This document shows, piece by piece, positions 46,329-58,199 of a stretch of DNA of 64,000 nt (position 1 is its first letter; every line of letters starts with the position of its first letter). The notes under the pieces were generated by a model. The model made no database searches. It saw only the letters and a list, made by a program, of their open reading frames with translations, and was not told the DNA's origin. The stretch is from contig JAMJFZ010000596.1 of assembly GCA_026225945.1 (NCBI GenBank), positions 1,932,001-1,996,000 of the forward strand. The letters are read 5' to 3'. This DNA is from Cricetomys ansorgei (Eukaryota; Chordata; Mammalia; Rodentia; Nesomyidae). A program made the translations under genes and the position numbers.

Positions 46329-46796
46329 TCATTTCCCTCTATAAATGCCAATCGGCAGTGAGTCTGTTTGCATTTGAAACAAATGTCACAAGGACATCTC
46401 GGCAGCTTCTTTCCACGTGGACATAGCAGGGCCTGTTCCGAGGTCACTGTGTGGAAGCTGGCTAAGCCGGAATCCCTGGAGTCAAACCATTGCCGCAGCG
46501 TGAAGTTACGCCATTGGGTGGCGTAGCTGCTACCCATCCCGTCGGGTGAGCAGTACACTGACCCTAACCCTGGTGGCAGGGGTGGGGGAGTGGGGGATGG
46601 GGAAAGAGTGCAGTATGAGGACACGGCTCTGCCCACAGGGTAATGATTTTAAAAGTTAATATTTAATGTTTCTAATGTTTATTCAAGCAACAGCTGCTTT
46701 TCATCCTCTCCCCCCCCCCCCCCCGTCTCTTCCTCTCTCCTCCTTTTCTATTCTTTCAGTGATGAGATTTGAACCCAGGGTCTGGTACAGCCTAGG

Positions 46797-47394
46797 CCAG
46801 TGGTTCTCAACCTTCCTAATCGGCCTATAGCTTAGCCCCTAGTACCTCCAGAGAAGGACGCGCATGGCGTGGGTCAATGTGTTCAGGCGGGTCCCAGGCA
46901 GGTCCCAGGCAGGTCCCAGATCGGGGGACTAAGAGTTGAAGAAATGCAAAGAATTCCGGAAGAGTGTTGTCAGTGGAACATCTCTTGAGTTTAATGCAAG
47001 GGTTGTGACATTTTATGGGGTTCAGGCAGGGGAGGGTCTTTTGGTACTCAGGGGTAAAGGCCATTGGTTAAGACAGGGATGCTGGGATAGGCATGTCCCA
47101 AGGGACAAGGTCTTAGGTAAGCAATTCTGCCAATCGAAGCCCGCCTTTTGAAAGCGGGCAGAGTTTTGCTGTGGCTTGTGGTCTGTCAGCACAGAGGGGC
47201 GGGGCCAAACTTCCACCAGACTTTTGGGGTGAGCTAGGTAGCAAGCGCCCTCTAGACCCAACCTGGGGCTTTCCATGGGGGCACCACAGTAATATAAATA
47301 TCCCATATGCAGATAGCCTTAGGCAACCCCTGTGAAAGGTCTTTTTGACCCCCAAAGGGGGTCACAACCCACAAGATGAGAAGCACTGTGGTTT
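46797..47394 (+). mobile_element. URR1-like hAT MITE split by a ~470-bp insertion
   Basis: The left end, CAGTGGTTCTCAACCTTCCT (46799 on), and the right part (GTAATATAAATATCCC at about 47289, then GGCAACCCCTGTGAAAGG, ending AAGCACTG) are the two sides of one element. The middle 46822-47288 is foreign. It has GGTCCCAGGCA repeats and AGCAAGCGCCCTCTAG, and it resembles a solo LTR without clear signals. Some element sequence was lost at the junction. Confidence 0.65.
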
Positions 47395-47404
47395 TAAAAA
47401 TACT

Positions 47405-47560
47405 TTTTTTGTTTTGTTTTTTTGAGACTGAGTCTTATTAGGTAATCCAAGATGGCCTGGAATTTCCTGTGTAGTCCTGGCTGGCCTCAGACTCATGGTG
47501 ATTCTCCTGCCTTGGCTTCCCAGTGCTGAGATTACAGGCACCACCACACCAGGCAATAAA
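47405..47560 (-). repeat. B1 SINE
   Basis: A T-rich tail, GAGACTGAGTCTTATTAGG, CCTGGCTGGCCTCAGACTCA and CCCAGTGCTGAGATTACAGG are reversed B1. Confidence 0.88.
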
Positions 47561-47669
47561 TATTGCTTTATTTTTTCCCACAGTAAGATCAAATCCAGGG
47601 CTTCTAACACGCTAGGCAAGTGTCCCACGGAGCTACCCTCTATCCCCGTAGAAATTCATGTGTTCTGGG

Positions 47670-47885
47670 GCTAGAGAGAGGGTTGAGCAGGTAAGAGAGA
47701 TTACTGCTCTTCTAGGAGACCAGAGTTCAGTTCCCAGCACCCATGTTGGGTGGCTCACATCTGCCTGTGATTAGCTTCAGAGACTCTGATGCCCTCTTCT
47801 GCCCTCTTCTGGCCTCAGTGGGCACTGCACTCATGCACATGCCTTCGCACAGATGCACACGCATATGCATACTTTAAAAAACCTT
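47670..47885 (+). repeat. B2 SINE
   Basis: GGGCTAGAGAGAGGGTTGAG, CAGAGTTCAGTTCCCAGCAC and TCTGATGCCCTCTTCTGCCC are plus-strand B2, with CCCTCTTCTG duplicated. Confidence 0.92.
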
Positions 47886-48164
47886 AAGATGAAATTAATA
47901 TCTTCGTTGTCTTTACACACCTTTTTATTTACCATTTGCAGACCAGTATGTCACCGTGCTACCCTCCTTTAAAGACGTACGCCACCTCTGCTCCTCTGGC
48001 GGTAATGCCCTGAGAACCAGCGTGTGGTACACGCTTAGCTTTCTGCAATTACCCTTTACTAGCATAGACCAATCTTTCCAGTTTCTGAGATCGTTTATAA
48101 TAAACAAACTGGAAATGTGAGCCTCTGCCTGAGGGTGTGTGCAGGGCTCTTCTCAGGTTTTATA

Positions 48165-48168
48165 TATT

Positions 48169-48208
<40 letters not shown>
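48165..48208. repeat. (GT)n microsatellite
   Basis: About 20 GT units. Confidence 0.97.
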
Positions 48209-48209
<1 letters not shown>

Positions 48210-48931
48210 AATTGACTGTGAGTTTATTCTCGATGCACACAGTGCCTCTGTGAGCCAGTGTCAATAAGTATGACTATAGAATAACCCCAGGCCTAGAGTG
48301 CCTGGTGTGCCTCACAGTGGGTCAGAAGTTCTTCGTGATTTGATTCTGTTTAGCCGGGGTGTCTGCGCCAGCGAGGCATGTGGGATTGTGTATGGAAAGC
48401 CACGTCACGTCTCCTGCGGGTCCTGACGTTTTCCTACTGTGGAAGCCCACTGTGTAATTCGAAACAATTATTTCTGAGGAAGTCTGTCGTGCGACTTGCT
48501 CTTCTGCTGGAGCCCCGCTGCTGTCCCTGCTGTGGCGGCTCCTGGTCCCTTCTCACATGCACCGACTGGCTGTGGGCATGCTCAGTGTCATCAGAGCGTT
48601 GTTAATGGCAGCTTCAGACCATTTTGCAGGACTGTCACAGAGCTGACTCGTTGCATCCCTACGAAAATCTACAGGCGGGCGGGGCTGCTATGATCTAGCA
48701 GTTTCTAAGGTCTTTTTATCAGGAGATACAAACAGGGGTGTGTCTCGTCTTTGTGTTCAGTTATGTGCGTAAGAAAATCAAGAAGAAACGCTGTTAGAAC
48801 CGCCCGTGGGTACCGCGGTGTAGACTACAACAGAACTGAAATGACCATGGGGCGGTCGGGTGTGCAGGTCTGTTGTTACTTCCCCTGTGGATGCTTACAG
48901 CTAGGTGGCTCTTTGTTAAGTGTTTATTAAT

Positions 48932-49205
48932 TGGAGCTGGAGAGATGGCTCAGCAATGAAGAGCACTTCTCCTGCAGAGGACCTGAGTTCAGTCCCCAGC
49001 ACCCACGGCAGGTGACGGGGACCTGAGTTCAGTCCCCAGCACCCACGGCAGGTGACGGGGACCTGAGTTCAGTCCCCAGCACCCGGCAGCTGACTCACAA
49101 CTGCTTTACAGGTGGTCGCCCCTCTGGACTCTGCAGACGCTGCACGCACCCGCACATTCACCCCCACACAAACACATGTAATTAAAAGTAAAGGAAAAAT
49201 TTAAA
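48932..49205 (+). repeat. B2 SINE with a 40-bp internal triplication
   Basis: GGAGCTGGAGAGATGGCTCA starts it and an A-rich tail ends it. A 40-base segment beginning ACCTGAGTTCAGTCCCCAGC occurs at 48981, 49021 and 49061. The first two full copies are identical. The duplicated part covers the B box of the tRNA-like promoter. Confidence 0.93.
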
Positions 49206-49779
49206 AAATAATCTGTTAATTGAACAACCGGGCATTGACTTTGAAACGCAAGACCCTAGCATTAGCTTGAACCGGAGTCCTGGAACCCCCAAATGCTCCG
49301 TGAAGGGAATTTAGTTTGGTGAATTTAGTTATTTCCATTAACTTCCGACTGCGATGTAGCATTGTCCCCCACAGTCAGACTGGAATGCAAGGCAGGGTGT
49401 CAGCGGCAGGATGTGCAACTCTGTTACCAGTGGAGCTCAGAGATGCTCACGGCAGCGGGCGACGGAGCTCAGAGGTGCTGTGCTGGACTCCAGTGGGTGA
49501 CTGGTGAAGCTGCCTCTGCCCACCCCCGGGTGCAGGCATTGGGCTTGTTCCCAGGGAGTGGGCTTCGTCATTTAATGCTTTCTTTAAGCAGCTCTTACAT
49601 CACGGCTTTGCCATTCATTTGTCGCAGACTTCTTGGGTTTTCGTAACCGTGTAGACAGCGCTGGTTCCCTTTGTATGGACAGAAATGCAGGACAGAAGAG
49701 CGGGCAGGCGGTGTGTAGAGGACACAGGCCAGGGCCCTGCTCTGTGTCTGGTGTTCTGGCTTTGTTTTTTAAAAACAAT

Positions 49780-49898
49780 TAATTATAAATTATATAATTT
49801 ATACACAATTATATATTAATAGATGTACATTATATATTTAAATATACCTTTTATTTATTTATTTGTTTATTTATTTATTTATTATTTATTTATTTATT
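49780..49898. repeat. AT-rich and (TTTA)n sequence
   Basis: Over 100 bases of almost pure A/T, including (TTTA)n at 49850-49897. It abuts the reversed B1 that follows. Confidence 0.95.
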
Positions 49899-50010
49899 CT
49901 CAAGGCAGGGCTTCACTGTGCAGCCCTTGCTGGCCTAGAACTCAAAGAAATCCACCTGCCTCTGCCCCCTAAATCCTGGGATTAAAGGCGCACAGCACCA
50001 CGCCTGGCTG
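49899..50010 (-). repeat. B1 SINE
   Basis: AGGCAGGGCTTCACTGTGCA, CCACCTGCCTCTGCCCCCTA and CTGGGATTAAAGGCGCACAG are reversed B1. Confidence 0.93.
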
Positions 50011-50014
50011 TATT

Positions 50015-50475
50015 TTTATTTTTGTGTGTGGTACATGTGTGTTCGCGTGTGTATGGGCATACACGGATGTGCATGTGGAGGCTCAAGGTCGGCATTGTCT
50101 TCGTCTTTCCGTCTCCGACCTACGTTTGTTTGGGTTTTGTAATTGTTGTTTCTGAGATAGGGTCTCACGGTGTATCCCGGGCTGGCCTGGAGTTCACAGA
50201 GATTTACCTGCCTTGCCTCCTAAGCGCTAGGGTTAAAAGCGCACGCCACCGTGCCCAGCCCATCTCAGACTCTGAGACAGGCTCTCTCGCTGGACTTGGG
50301 GTCATTGACTCAGCTTGACTCTGGTCAGGGAGCACCAGGGAGCCTCTGTCTCCCCTCCCAGAGCGGGGATTGCAGGTGCGTGCCTGGCTTTTTACGCAGT
50401 ACCAGGGACTGCGCTCAGATCTTCATATTTACACAGCAGGCACTTTATCGACTGAGCCAGTGTCTCGGCCCTGTT
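50015..50475 (-). repeat. B4 SINE split by a B1 (50140-50262)
   Basis: Reversed tail GTGTATGGGCATACACGG and body to 50135. Then comes a reversed B1 (GATAGGGTCTCACGGTGTAT to CGCCACCGTGCCCAGCC). The B4 then resumes with CTCTCTCGCTGGACTTGGGG and its head GACTGAGCCAGTGTCTCGGC. Confidence 0.75.
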
Positions 50476-50964
50476 TGGGTTTTGTGAGTCTGTGTCCACA
50501 TCTGTATCCCTGTGATACATGACTCAACACTGGATCACCAGTGTCAGGTCACTTGTGGGTTAGCCGGAAGACAGCGTCCTCGGTCGCCAGTGGAGTTGAT
50601 GGTTTGGGGCTCCCTAGGGAGAGCAACCAGAGGGGCAGTTATACATTACCGTGCAACCAGAGTAGCTGCACCCTGGCAGGTCTCCCAGACCTTAAACTGT
50701 GTATTCAACAGAATTCATTTTCCATGGCCATGGTCACATAAGGTGATATGACGCAGCTTCGTGTCGCTGCTCTGTGACATCCAGCTGCCTCGTGTGGTCT
50801 GATGGCTCCCTGTGTGCAGTAGACCAGTCAAGCGCCACTCAGTGGGAACCAACCAGAAAGGTCACCGTGTTTGTTGTTAGGTGGCCATACTCCTGTTGGG
50901 CCTCCTTCCCTGGCCTTTTACGGTTAACACAAGTTGATCCAAAAAGGCATTCTCTGTGCTACAC

Positions 50965-51188
50965 CGGATCTGGTGACCACCTGTGTGACACCTGGGATCT
51001 GCTGATCACCCGTGTGACACCTGGGATCTGGTGACCACCCGTGGTGACACCTGGATCTGGTGACCACCCGTGTGACACCTGGGATCTGGTGACCACCCGT
51101 GTGACACCTGGGGTCTGGTGACCACCCGTGTGACACCTGGGATCTGGTGACCACCTGTGTCACACCTGGGGTCTGTTGACCACCCTAC
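50965..51188. repeat. 29-bp minisatellite
   Basis: Eight contiguous units contain GGGATCTGGTGACCACCCGT then GTGACACCT, with single-base variants. There are no spacers. Confidence 0.96.
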
Positions 51189-51717
51189 CTCTGAGGTGAC
51201 CTGGAAAAGAGCAAACAGGATTCTGAGTATCACCCAGCGCTTGCTTTCACTGTGGAGTAATCCAGCCAGCAAGTGTGTTGGGGTGAGCAGGCACGGTGGT
51301 CCCTCCAGCACTTGAGTTCCTGTGAGGTTTTCTGACCTAGGAGGTGGACCGTCTCAGCTGCCTGGGTCTCCCTGTGTCCTAACCCAGGACTGCAGCATCT
51401 CCAGGCCCGTGGCGGGGTAGTCACCTCTGGGACGTCGTTCTTTCCTCTGGGTAGGTTCCCGCCCGGACACCCTGACTGTGCTGTCGTGCCCTCTCAGTAG
51501 AGAGGCCTTGGAGCAGGCCCTGTCAGCTCTGGCTCTCCAGACAGAGGTTGGGGGCAGCATGGGGCCCGTGGCGGCTGGACGCGGGAACACTGCGTGCTGT
51601 GCTGCCAGCCTCTTTCCTGGCTGCTCTCATACTGAGGAGGGCGCCAGGGTGCTGGTCAATACGAAGAGCCTTTCTCAAGGGTCCCACCGGGAACGGTGAT
51701 CGACTGTGCAGCGTCTG

Positions 51718-51845
51718 CAGCACCGCCCCCTTTTCTCTTCCTTCTCCCTCGCCCCCTCCTTTCCCATCTCCTCCCTCCTCCTCCCCGTGCTCCTCCCCGT
51801 GCTCCCCTCCCACAGCTGCTCTGCCTCCTCAGAGCCTTTCTGCTT
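51718..51845. repeat. Polypyrimidine tract
   Basis: C/T-rich (TCC, CTCC) sequence, followed by a reversed B1 fragment (GGCTGGCCTTGAACG) to about 51950. Confidence 0.9.
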
Positions 51846-51950
51846 TTTGAATTCACGGTAGCCCAGGCTGGCCTTGAACGCTGTGATTCTCCCCCCTCAG
51901 CCTCCCTGGGCTGGGATTCCAGGCCTGTGTCGCTGGGCCTGGCTCAAATG

Positions 51951-53739
51951 TGCATTTCATACTTAGACTTTCACTCCTCCTGACGGGCTCTTCTTACCCC
52001 CGTGGAAAGCTGAATGCGGTTTGTCGTTTGTTTGAGTTAGTACATTGCTATTAAGGCCTAGGGGCATCTCTTCCTCCTCTCCCTCCTCCTCCTCCACCAC
52101 CACGCCCTCTGGCTTCTAGACGTCAGGCCCAGCAGTACAGCATATAGAAGCAGATTTTTCCCTCGACTGTCAGATTGGCTTTTTCAGAAGTCTGAATATG
52201 CCCTAAAATTTTCTCCCAAGGGACCTGAGGAAGGACATCTTCTCCTTACCCCTGTTTGTACAGGTGATCAGCAGTTACCCAGGTGGGGATGCTCAGAGAG
52301 AGGGCTAAAGACAGGTAAAGGCTGGCATAAAGGGTCTGGGAGTGTGACAGGTCATTTCAGGATGTGTGTGAGTGTGTACACGAGTGTGCGCGCACACACA
52401 CACACCTGGGGGGTCAGTGAAGAGGCTGATCTCACCCAGGTTGAGCTGAACAGGGAAAGGAAGGACAGACAGGAGGGTGGGTGGGAGTGTGTTGAGGATT
52501 CGAGGGGATCCAGTTGCCAGAGGAATTTGCCAACAACAACAACGGCACCACGCACCCGTGGCGCACCTTCCTGGGCGGGAGCCCTGAGTTCTGTCGCCCT
52601 TTCTGCCGTTTCCTCATGGCTGAAGACAGGAGAGATCCAGGACCTGTGCGCCGCCTTACAAACTCTTCTCATTGGCAAGGCCTCGATCCTGGGCTCACGT
52701 TCCTCCACATTTGCTGGCTCAGATGTCTGTGGGAACCAAAGGTGGGAGCAGCATGCCCCCGCCCCCATCATGTGTTAGTTCCTCCCAGTCATGGGCAGGG
52801 CCAGTGGGCGGGGCCAGGTGCCTATCGGGAGGGTGCTGTAGCTCACCCCTTGGAACCCTCAGGACGGCTTCTGGAGAGCAGCCCACCCTCGTGGTCCCAC
52901 GTGTGTCATCTGCCAACTTTCATTCTTTTTGATCAAACCAGATTCCAACATTATCTTTGTCTGCTAAAGAACAACACGGTTGGCAAGCTGTTCTGTACAG
53001 ATTGTTTTCTTGTGTCAATTCAGCAAGCTTGAGATAGAGCTGGACCCAGCCCCGGTGGGAAACTGACAAGACAGCTCAACTGTCAATCCCACTTCCCAGG
53101 CTCTCTGTTTCAGCAGGGTTTGGGCAGGAGTGGGATTTGGGTCTCTGATCTGGGGTCTTTGTGTGTGCTTTGAAGTAACGACACCAGCTGTGTGCCGTGC
53201 TGGCCATGGCACGAGATTTCTCCCCTAGACCTGTGCTGTTCTGCTTCGGCTTCTTACCGATGCCAAGAGACATTCTCTTCCCACCCTTCCATCGAGGTGG
53301 TTGGTGATAATGGCCACTGCCCAGAGACCCAGGCTTTGCTCTCTCTCTGCTTGCAGGTGCCTCTATGAATGGCAGCTTCTACCCTTGCCTTCCCTGGTGG
53401 TGGTGGTGCGGTTGCCAGTGCCCGGAGTTAAGAAGGGGGAGGTGACAGCAAGCTGTTCCTTTGCAGCCTGCCTTCTGCCCTGGGATCTCAATGGCTGGCA
53501 GTGGCATTTCAGACTAGGGCACTCTGCAAGCCCTCTCTCTGCCCCAGGCCTGCTGGCTTCAGCCAGGTGTGGGCAAAGGTGGTAGTGCTTTTCTAGGGTG
53601 GACTAGAGCCTGGGGGTGTGTCTCAGAGGGCCTGAGACCCCGAGGTCTGCAACAGGGCTTCTGGTACTTAGGTTTAAGCACGGCTCTTCAAGCCATCCCT
53701 GGCTTGGTGATTCATGTTTTCTCTCTTTTCCGGTAATTG
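51951..53739. other. Intronic stretch without recognisable elements
   Basis: Apart from a short GT/CA run at 52365-52405, I see no SINE, LTR or exon-like signal here. Confidence 0.4.
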
Positions 53740-53962
53740 TGTTCTCTCTGTGTATGTGTGTGCTTATACATGTGTTCCCATGTGTGTTGCTCACCTGCGT
53801 GGAGTGGGGTGGCTCAGAGGACACTTCAGCCATCATTCCCCAGGCTAGGACAGGGTCTCTCACTCACCAAATAAGTCTGGCTGACCACTGAGCCCCAGGG
53901 ACCTGCCTACTTCCATCTCTACGGGACCAGGATTACAAGTGCAGGCCACCACACCTGGCTTA
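53740..53962 (-). repeat. B4 SINE
   Basis: A TG-rich tail, CTAGGACAGGGTCTCTCACT and GGATTACAAGTGCAGGCCAC are reversed B4/B1-like parts. Confidence 0.8.
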
Positions 53963-53969
53963 AGAAATT

Positions 53970-54225
53970 ATACTTGCATGCATGTCCATACACCATATGA
54001 ATACTTGGTACCCACAGAGGCCAGAAGAGGTCATCGGATCCCCTGGAACTGGAATCCCAGAGAATTGTGAGCCACCGTGTGAGTGCAGGGAATTGAACCC
54101 AGATCCTCTGGGAGCCTCTCTCCGGCCAACATCCTACTTTTTAAACACAGATTCTGGAGATGAAATCTGGGTTCTCGGGCTTGCTCAGTAAGAACTTCAC
54201 AAACTGAGCTGTCTCCCCAGCCGGT
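53970..54225 (-). repeat. B2 SINE followed by a B3-type fragment
   Basis: GGTACCCACAGAGGCCAGAA and GCAGGGAATTGAACCCAGAT are reversed B2. GGGTTCTCGGGCTTGCTCAG to CTGTCTCCCCAGCC is a second tRNA-like head. Confidence 0.8.
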
Positions 54226-54644
54226 CATCCCCGACCCCAGGAGTCTTTACAGCTCTTGAAGAAATTGCTCTCCCCAGTCATTAAGTTAGCTTCTCTGGTG
54301 CCCTGAGCAGGTGGTCACGCAGTGAAGACATGCGTTCAGTTCCGGTTCTGAAGGTCAGGAGCCCAGAATCCAGGGCGCCTCGTCTGCTTCTTGAGGTGCT
54401 CTGAGGGACCCTCCCAGCATCCACTGCTCCTGTCACTCCTGGACTTGGTGGCACTGTTCCTGTCTGTTTGCCTGTGACTTGTCACTTTGTCTTCGCGGGA
54501 CGCCTGCCTTTGGATTCGGTCTCTCTGGATTCGGATGATGTTGTCTTGAACATTTAATTCAGACCGATAGCGTCCTATGGTGAATCTCTTTCTCTTTTAA
54601 ATTCCATTTTCTCTGCCATCTCTCTGTCTCTCTCCGGGAGGTGG

Positions 54645-54815
54645 GGGATGCGGTGGGGAGATGCATGCATGCCACAGCACACCTGCAGAGGTCAGAGGAC
54701 AACCCGTGGGAATCGTTCCTCTCCCTCCGCCATCAGTGTCCCGGCGATTGGACTCCGGCTGTCAGGCTGAGTGGCAGGTGCTTTTTACCCACTGAGCTGT
54801 CTTGCTGACCCAGGA
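54645..54815 (-). repeat. B3 SINE
   Basis: CAGAGGTCAGAGGACAACCC, CGGCGATTGGACTCCGGCTG and CCACTGAGCTGTCTTGCTGA are reversed B3. Confidence 0.85.
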
Positions 54816-55534
54816 AGTAAATCTTCAGACAGGTCTTCGACCCTCAACCTGTGTCCTCCGGAGAGACTCGCTTTGTGCTTGGATGCCTCTGCATAACCCG
54901 CTATCCCGGCTCCAAGACGCGGCCTTCTGGAATCCGTGTACAAGATCTGTCAGTGTCTTGCTGTCACTGTTAACGGGGTCTGTTACACTTTGGCCTCAAG
55001 AATTCACCCCCGCCCCACCCCCATGCAGGGCAGTTTTCTCTCCTCTGGAGCCTTGCTGCCCTGGGTCTGACCCTCCTGTCTGTAACTCTCACCCACAGTG
55101 CCAGGCTTTTCTGTCCTTGGTACCTGTGTTCTCATCCACGTCTGGCTGGCGTATTCATGGCCACCCTGCACAGACACTTTGGACAGTGCTTCTGGAAGGT
55201 TGGCAGGAATGGAGCAGCTAGGCACACCCCACCTGTTCCCTTTAAATACAATTAACTGTAATTCCCCTACAACATTTAAATTGTTATAACCGGGTCTAGC
55301 TCTTTCAAGCTGGCTTTGTCCATTCTCTCTTCCATCTGAGACCGTTGGGAGTGGTCTTTGCGTTCCTTAGAACCTGGGCTTCCAGACTCATGATTCCTCC
55401 TTGCTCCAGGCTGTGGGGTCAATAGCTCTGCAGGGAGCCTGAGACATTCATTTTGGAGCTGCTCCCATTGGGAGGCCCTTTCCTTGAGCTCATTGATACC
55501 TTCCGGTTTGTTCCCCCTCCTCCCGTTGGTATGT

Positions 55535-55840
55535 GCATGCATGTTAATGTGTGTGGGCACATGTGTAACGTACACATGCATATATGTGTGCATCCATGGA
55601 AAGGCCAGAGGTTGACACTAGTTCTCCCTTGATCAACCTCTTCTTTATTACTGAACCGGGGTCTTTCACTGAACCCGGAGCCGGTCTGTCTGCTAGTCTA
55701 GATAGCCAGCTTGCCCAAGGGTTTCCTTTCTGCACCTTCATGCACTGGGTCACAGGTGGGCAGCTCTGCCTGCATGGCTTTCAGCTGGGTGCTGGAGCCA
55801 CACTCTGGTCCTTATGTCTGCACATCTCCCTGGCCCATCG
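55535..55840 (-). repeat. B4 SINE
   Basis: A reversed tail of TG/CATG repeats, CCATGGAAAGGCCAGAGG, ACCGGGGTCTTTCACTGAAC and GTGCTGGAGCCACACTCTGG form the remaining B4 order. Confidence 0.7.
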
Positions 55841-56479
55841 TTCCCAGTCTCCTGAAAATGAAAATGAGTATGTGCAGTCTTTGGACTTGGTGCAAGTTGT
55901 GATGAGATCCACTTCGCTTCGCTGCTCGGCGGTGTTTGCTGTCCCCAGCCAGCCCTGAACTTCCCTCTGCTGCTGCTGCAATCTCCGTACTTGGCAGTGT
56001 GTGTGCTGCGGGTGCTTGCGAGTGGTGCCTCCGGCTCGTCTCCCTAGTTATAACGGGGGATCTGTACTCTCAGCTGCTCGCGCTGGGTCGTTTCCTTCTC
56101 ATAAAGAGCTAGTGATGGGGGCGCTCAGAGCTATAGCATTTCTTGATGCCTTGCCAGCAGCCCTGCCCGGTCCCAGGAGCAGCTGCCGGTCCTCACCTCC
56201 ACTTCGCAGACATCACTGACGTGTCTGGCAAGGTCAGAGAGACTGATCAAGGCGCCCGAACCAAACGTCCACCTGACTCCACCAGCCCAGGCTCTTACCT
56301 GTGAACTCGCTGCCACGACCTGCCCGTCACCTTTGCTTGTGTGTGATGGGGCGCAGGTGAAATACTAATGAGCCTCATAGCACTACGGGACACACGTGCC
56401 CAGCTACAATCGAAAGGACTTGTAGCTTCGTTAGGGGTTTCGACGATGCTCCAGGGAGCTTTGTTTTCTTGTTTCTTCA

Positions 56480-56835
56480 TTTCTTATGTATAGTTACGCA
56501 TGTGTGCATGCAGCTGTGCACAGGTGCACGTGTATGCAACTGTGTAGGCCTTCGCGTTCCCGCGAGGCCGGCGACCGACGCTGGCTGCCTTCTTCCCTTG
56601 CTCTCTGCCTTGCTTTTGTGACGGCACCTCTCTTTGAATCTGGAACTCGCCATTTTAGACTTGCTGGCTTTTCAGTGAGCACCCGGTAATCCCCGTCTCC
56701 ACCCACCAGCGCGGGTATTATAGGCTTACATGGCCGTTTTCCAGCTTTAGGGAAAAGACAAAACTGTGGGTTCTGGGGGTCCCTCGGGTCCTCATGCTGT
56801 GCAGCAAGCACTTCACTGAGTCGTCTCTCCAGCCC
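56480..56835 (-). repeat. Diverged B4 SINE
   Basis: The tail CATGTGTGCATGCAGCTGTG is at the left and the head GAGTCGTCTCTCCAGCCCCC is at the right, with a decayed B1-like middle. Confidence 0.6.
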
Positions 56836-57159
56836 CCTAATCCTTTTCTACCCCCCCCCCCCCTTTTGGTTTCTCTTGGCGCTTCCCACGCTGATGTAAT
56901 GGGATGAATCTGTTGACCTTTGGGGAGCCTGCTAATGGTTTAATTGTGGAGCTTATCATCTTTTGTAAGAAGCTTTTATGTCTGTGGGGTGGGGCCAAGG
57001 GTACCACACGTGCATTACTGTAACATTTAACATAAGGAACTGGAGCGTACTGGGTGTTGGCGCCCATGGGCTCCTGGAACCGACCATGAAGCCAAGAATA
57101 GATTGTATGCCATGCTGACCTCTCAGTTCTACCCATTTTGTCCTCATTTCCATATTAAA

Positions 57160-57375
57160 ATTACTTTTTATTTATATGTGTGTGCCCATGTGAACTTATG
57201 CACATCGCATGTGTGCAAGTGCCCAGGGAGGCCAGAAGCAGGCACCGGACAGCTCCCCTTGAACTGGAGTTACTTGTGCTTGGGAGCTGTCTGATACGGG
57301 GGCTGGGAATGAAACCCAGGTTGCTGCAAGAGCAGCCGGCACTCTTAACCTCTGAGCCACCTATCTAGTCTCTCC
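57160..57375 (-). repeat. B2 SINE
   Basis: CCAGGGAGGCCAGAAGCAGG, GAACTGGAGTTACTTGTGCT and GCCGGCACTCTTAACCTCTG are reversed B2. Confidence 0.9.
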
Positions 57376-57499
57376 AGATACTTTTAAAAAACATGACCAA
57401 TAGAATTTATTAAGCATATTCACAGATTCTCTCACAGTTGAATATTAAAACAGACATTTACAGTTTCAGAATTTCCATGCAAAAACATTTGTCGTTGTT

Positions 57500-57665
57500 G
57501 TGGGAAAAGAAGTGGGGACATTTTTGATGGTCACATTTGGAGATCAGAGGGCAGAGCTACTGGCGCCTAGTAGTCAGGGTCAGGGTGTTCTAGAATGTTC
57601 TGCGATGCCAAGGACAGTCTTCCATAAAGAATTTTCTAACCCGAGTGCTGAGTCTAAAAACACAG
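57500..57665 (+). mobile_element. MER5A-like ancient hAT-Charlie fragment
   Basis: GGGGACATTTTTGATGGTCA, GCTACTGGCGCCTAGTAG, GGTGTTCTAGAATGTTC and AAAGAATTTTCTAACCCGAG align in order with MER5A (GACATTTTTGGTTGTCAC, then TGCTACTGGCATCTAGTG, and so on). MER5A predates the placental radiation. This copy lies about 1 kb upstream of the MQKF exon. Confidence 0.7.
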
Positions 57666-58199
57666 GTCCCATTATCCAGTGTTTCATTTTTACGATGGAA
57701 CATTTTAAGCACGCCAAACCCTTAGAACTATGCCCGTTCACTGCTTTTCTATAGATCAGAACATTCCACGCGCTTTTGAAGGCACAAAGCCCAACTTCCC
57801 CAGGCCTTTCCCGGGCGCCCCCCTCCTGGTGGCTGTTCTCCGCCACATACGGAGCCACACACGGAGCCGCAGGCCTGGCTGGCGGCGCTCTCCTGGATTT
57901 GTACATTGCTGCTTTGCTAGAAGTCTGAGTAAAGACGCAAGCGTAAACGGTACTGAATGTGAGAGAAAATATTTTCATTTTCTGGGCCATTCGGGCCTTC
58001 GAGTGGTGTTTCTGAGCTTTAAAATTAAGAAGAAAAAAAAAGAAAAGGTGGCCATTTTCAGATGCAGAAAAGCAAACAAACAAACAACTTTCTGAAGTGA
58101 CCCAGGCGCAGTCGCAAGAGCCTGGCCCCCACCTGGAAGAGGGGTGGCGGCTCCAAGCCCCGCCCACATCCTTCCTTCTCCAGGTATGGCACCTTTGCT
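57666..58199. other. Non-repetitive stretch upstream of the MQKF promoter
   Basis: No SINE is present. An A-rich run lies at 58025-58050. Open frames here, including a 216-codon minus frame (57580-58230), show no protein family. Confidence 0.4.

Noticed and set aside
50965..51188. CRISPR-like array with 29-bp repeats
   Set aside because: The units are contiguous with no spacers, and the sequence is mammalian intron. It is a minisatellite.
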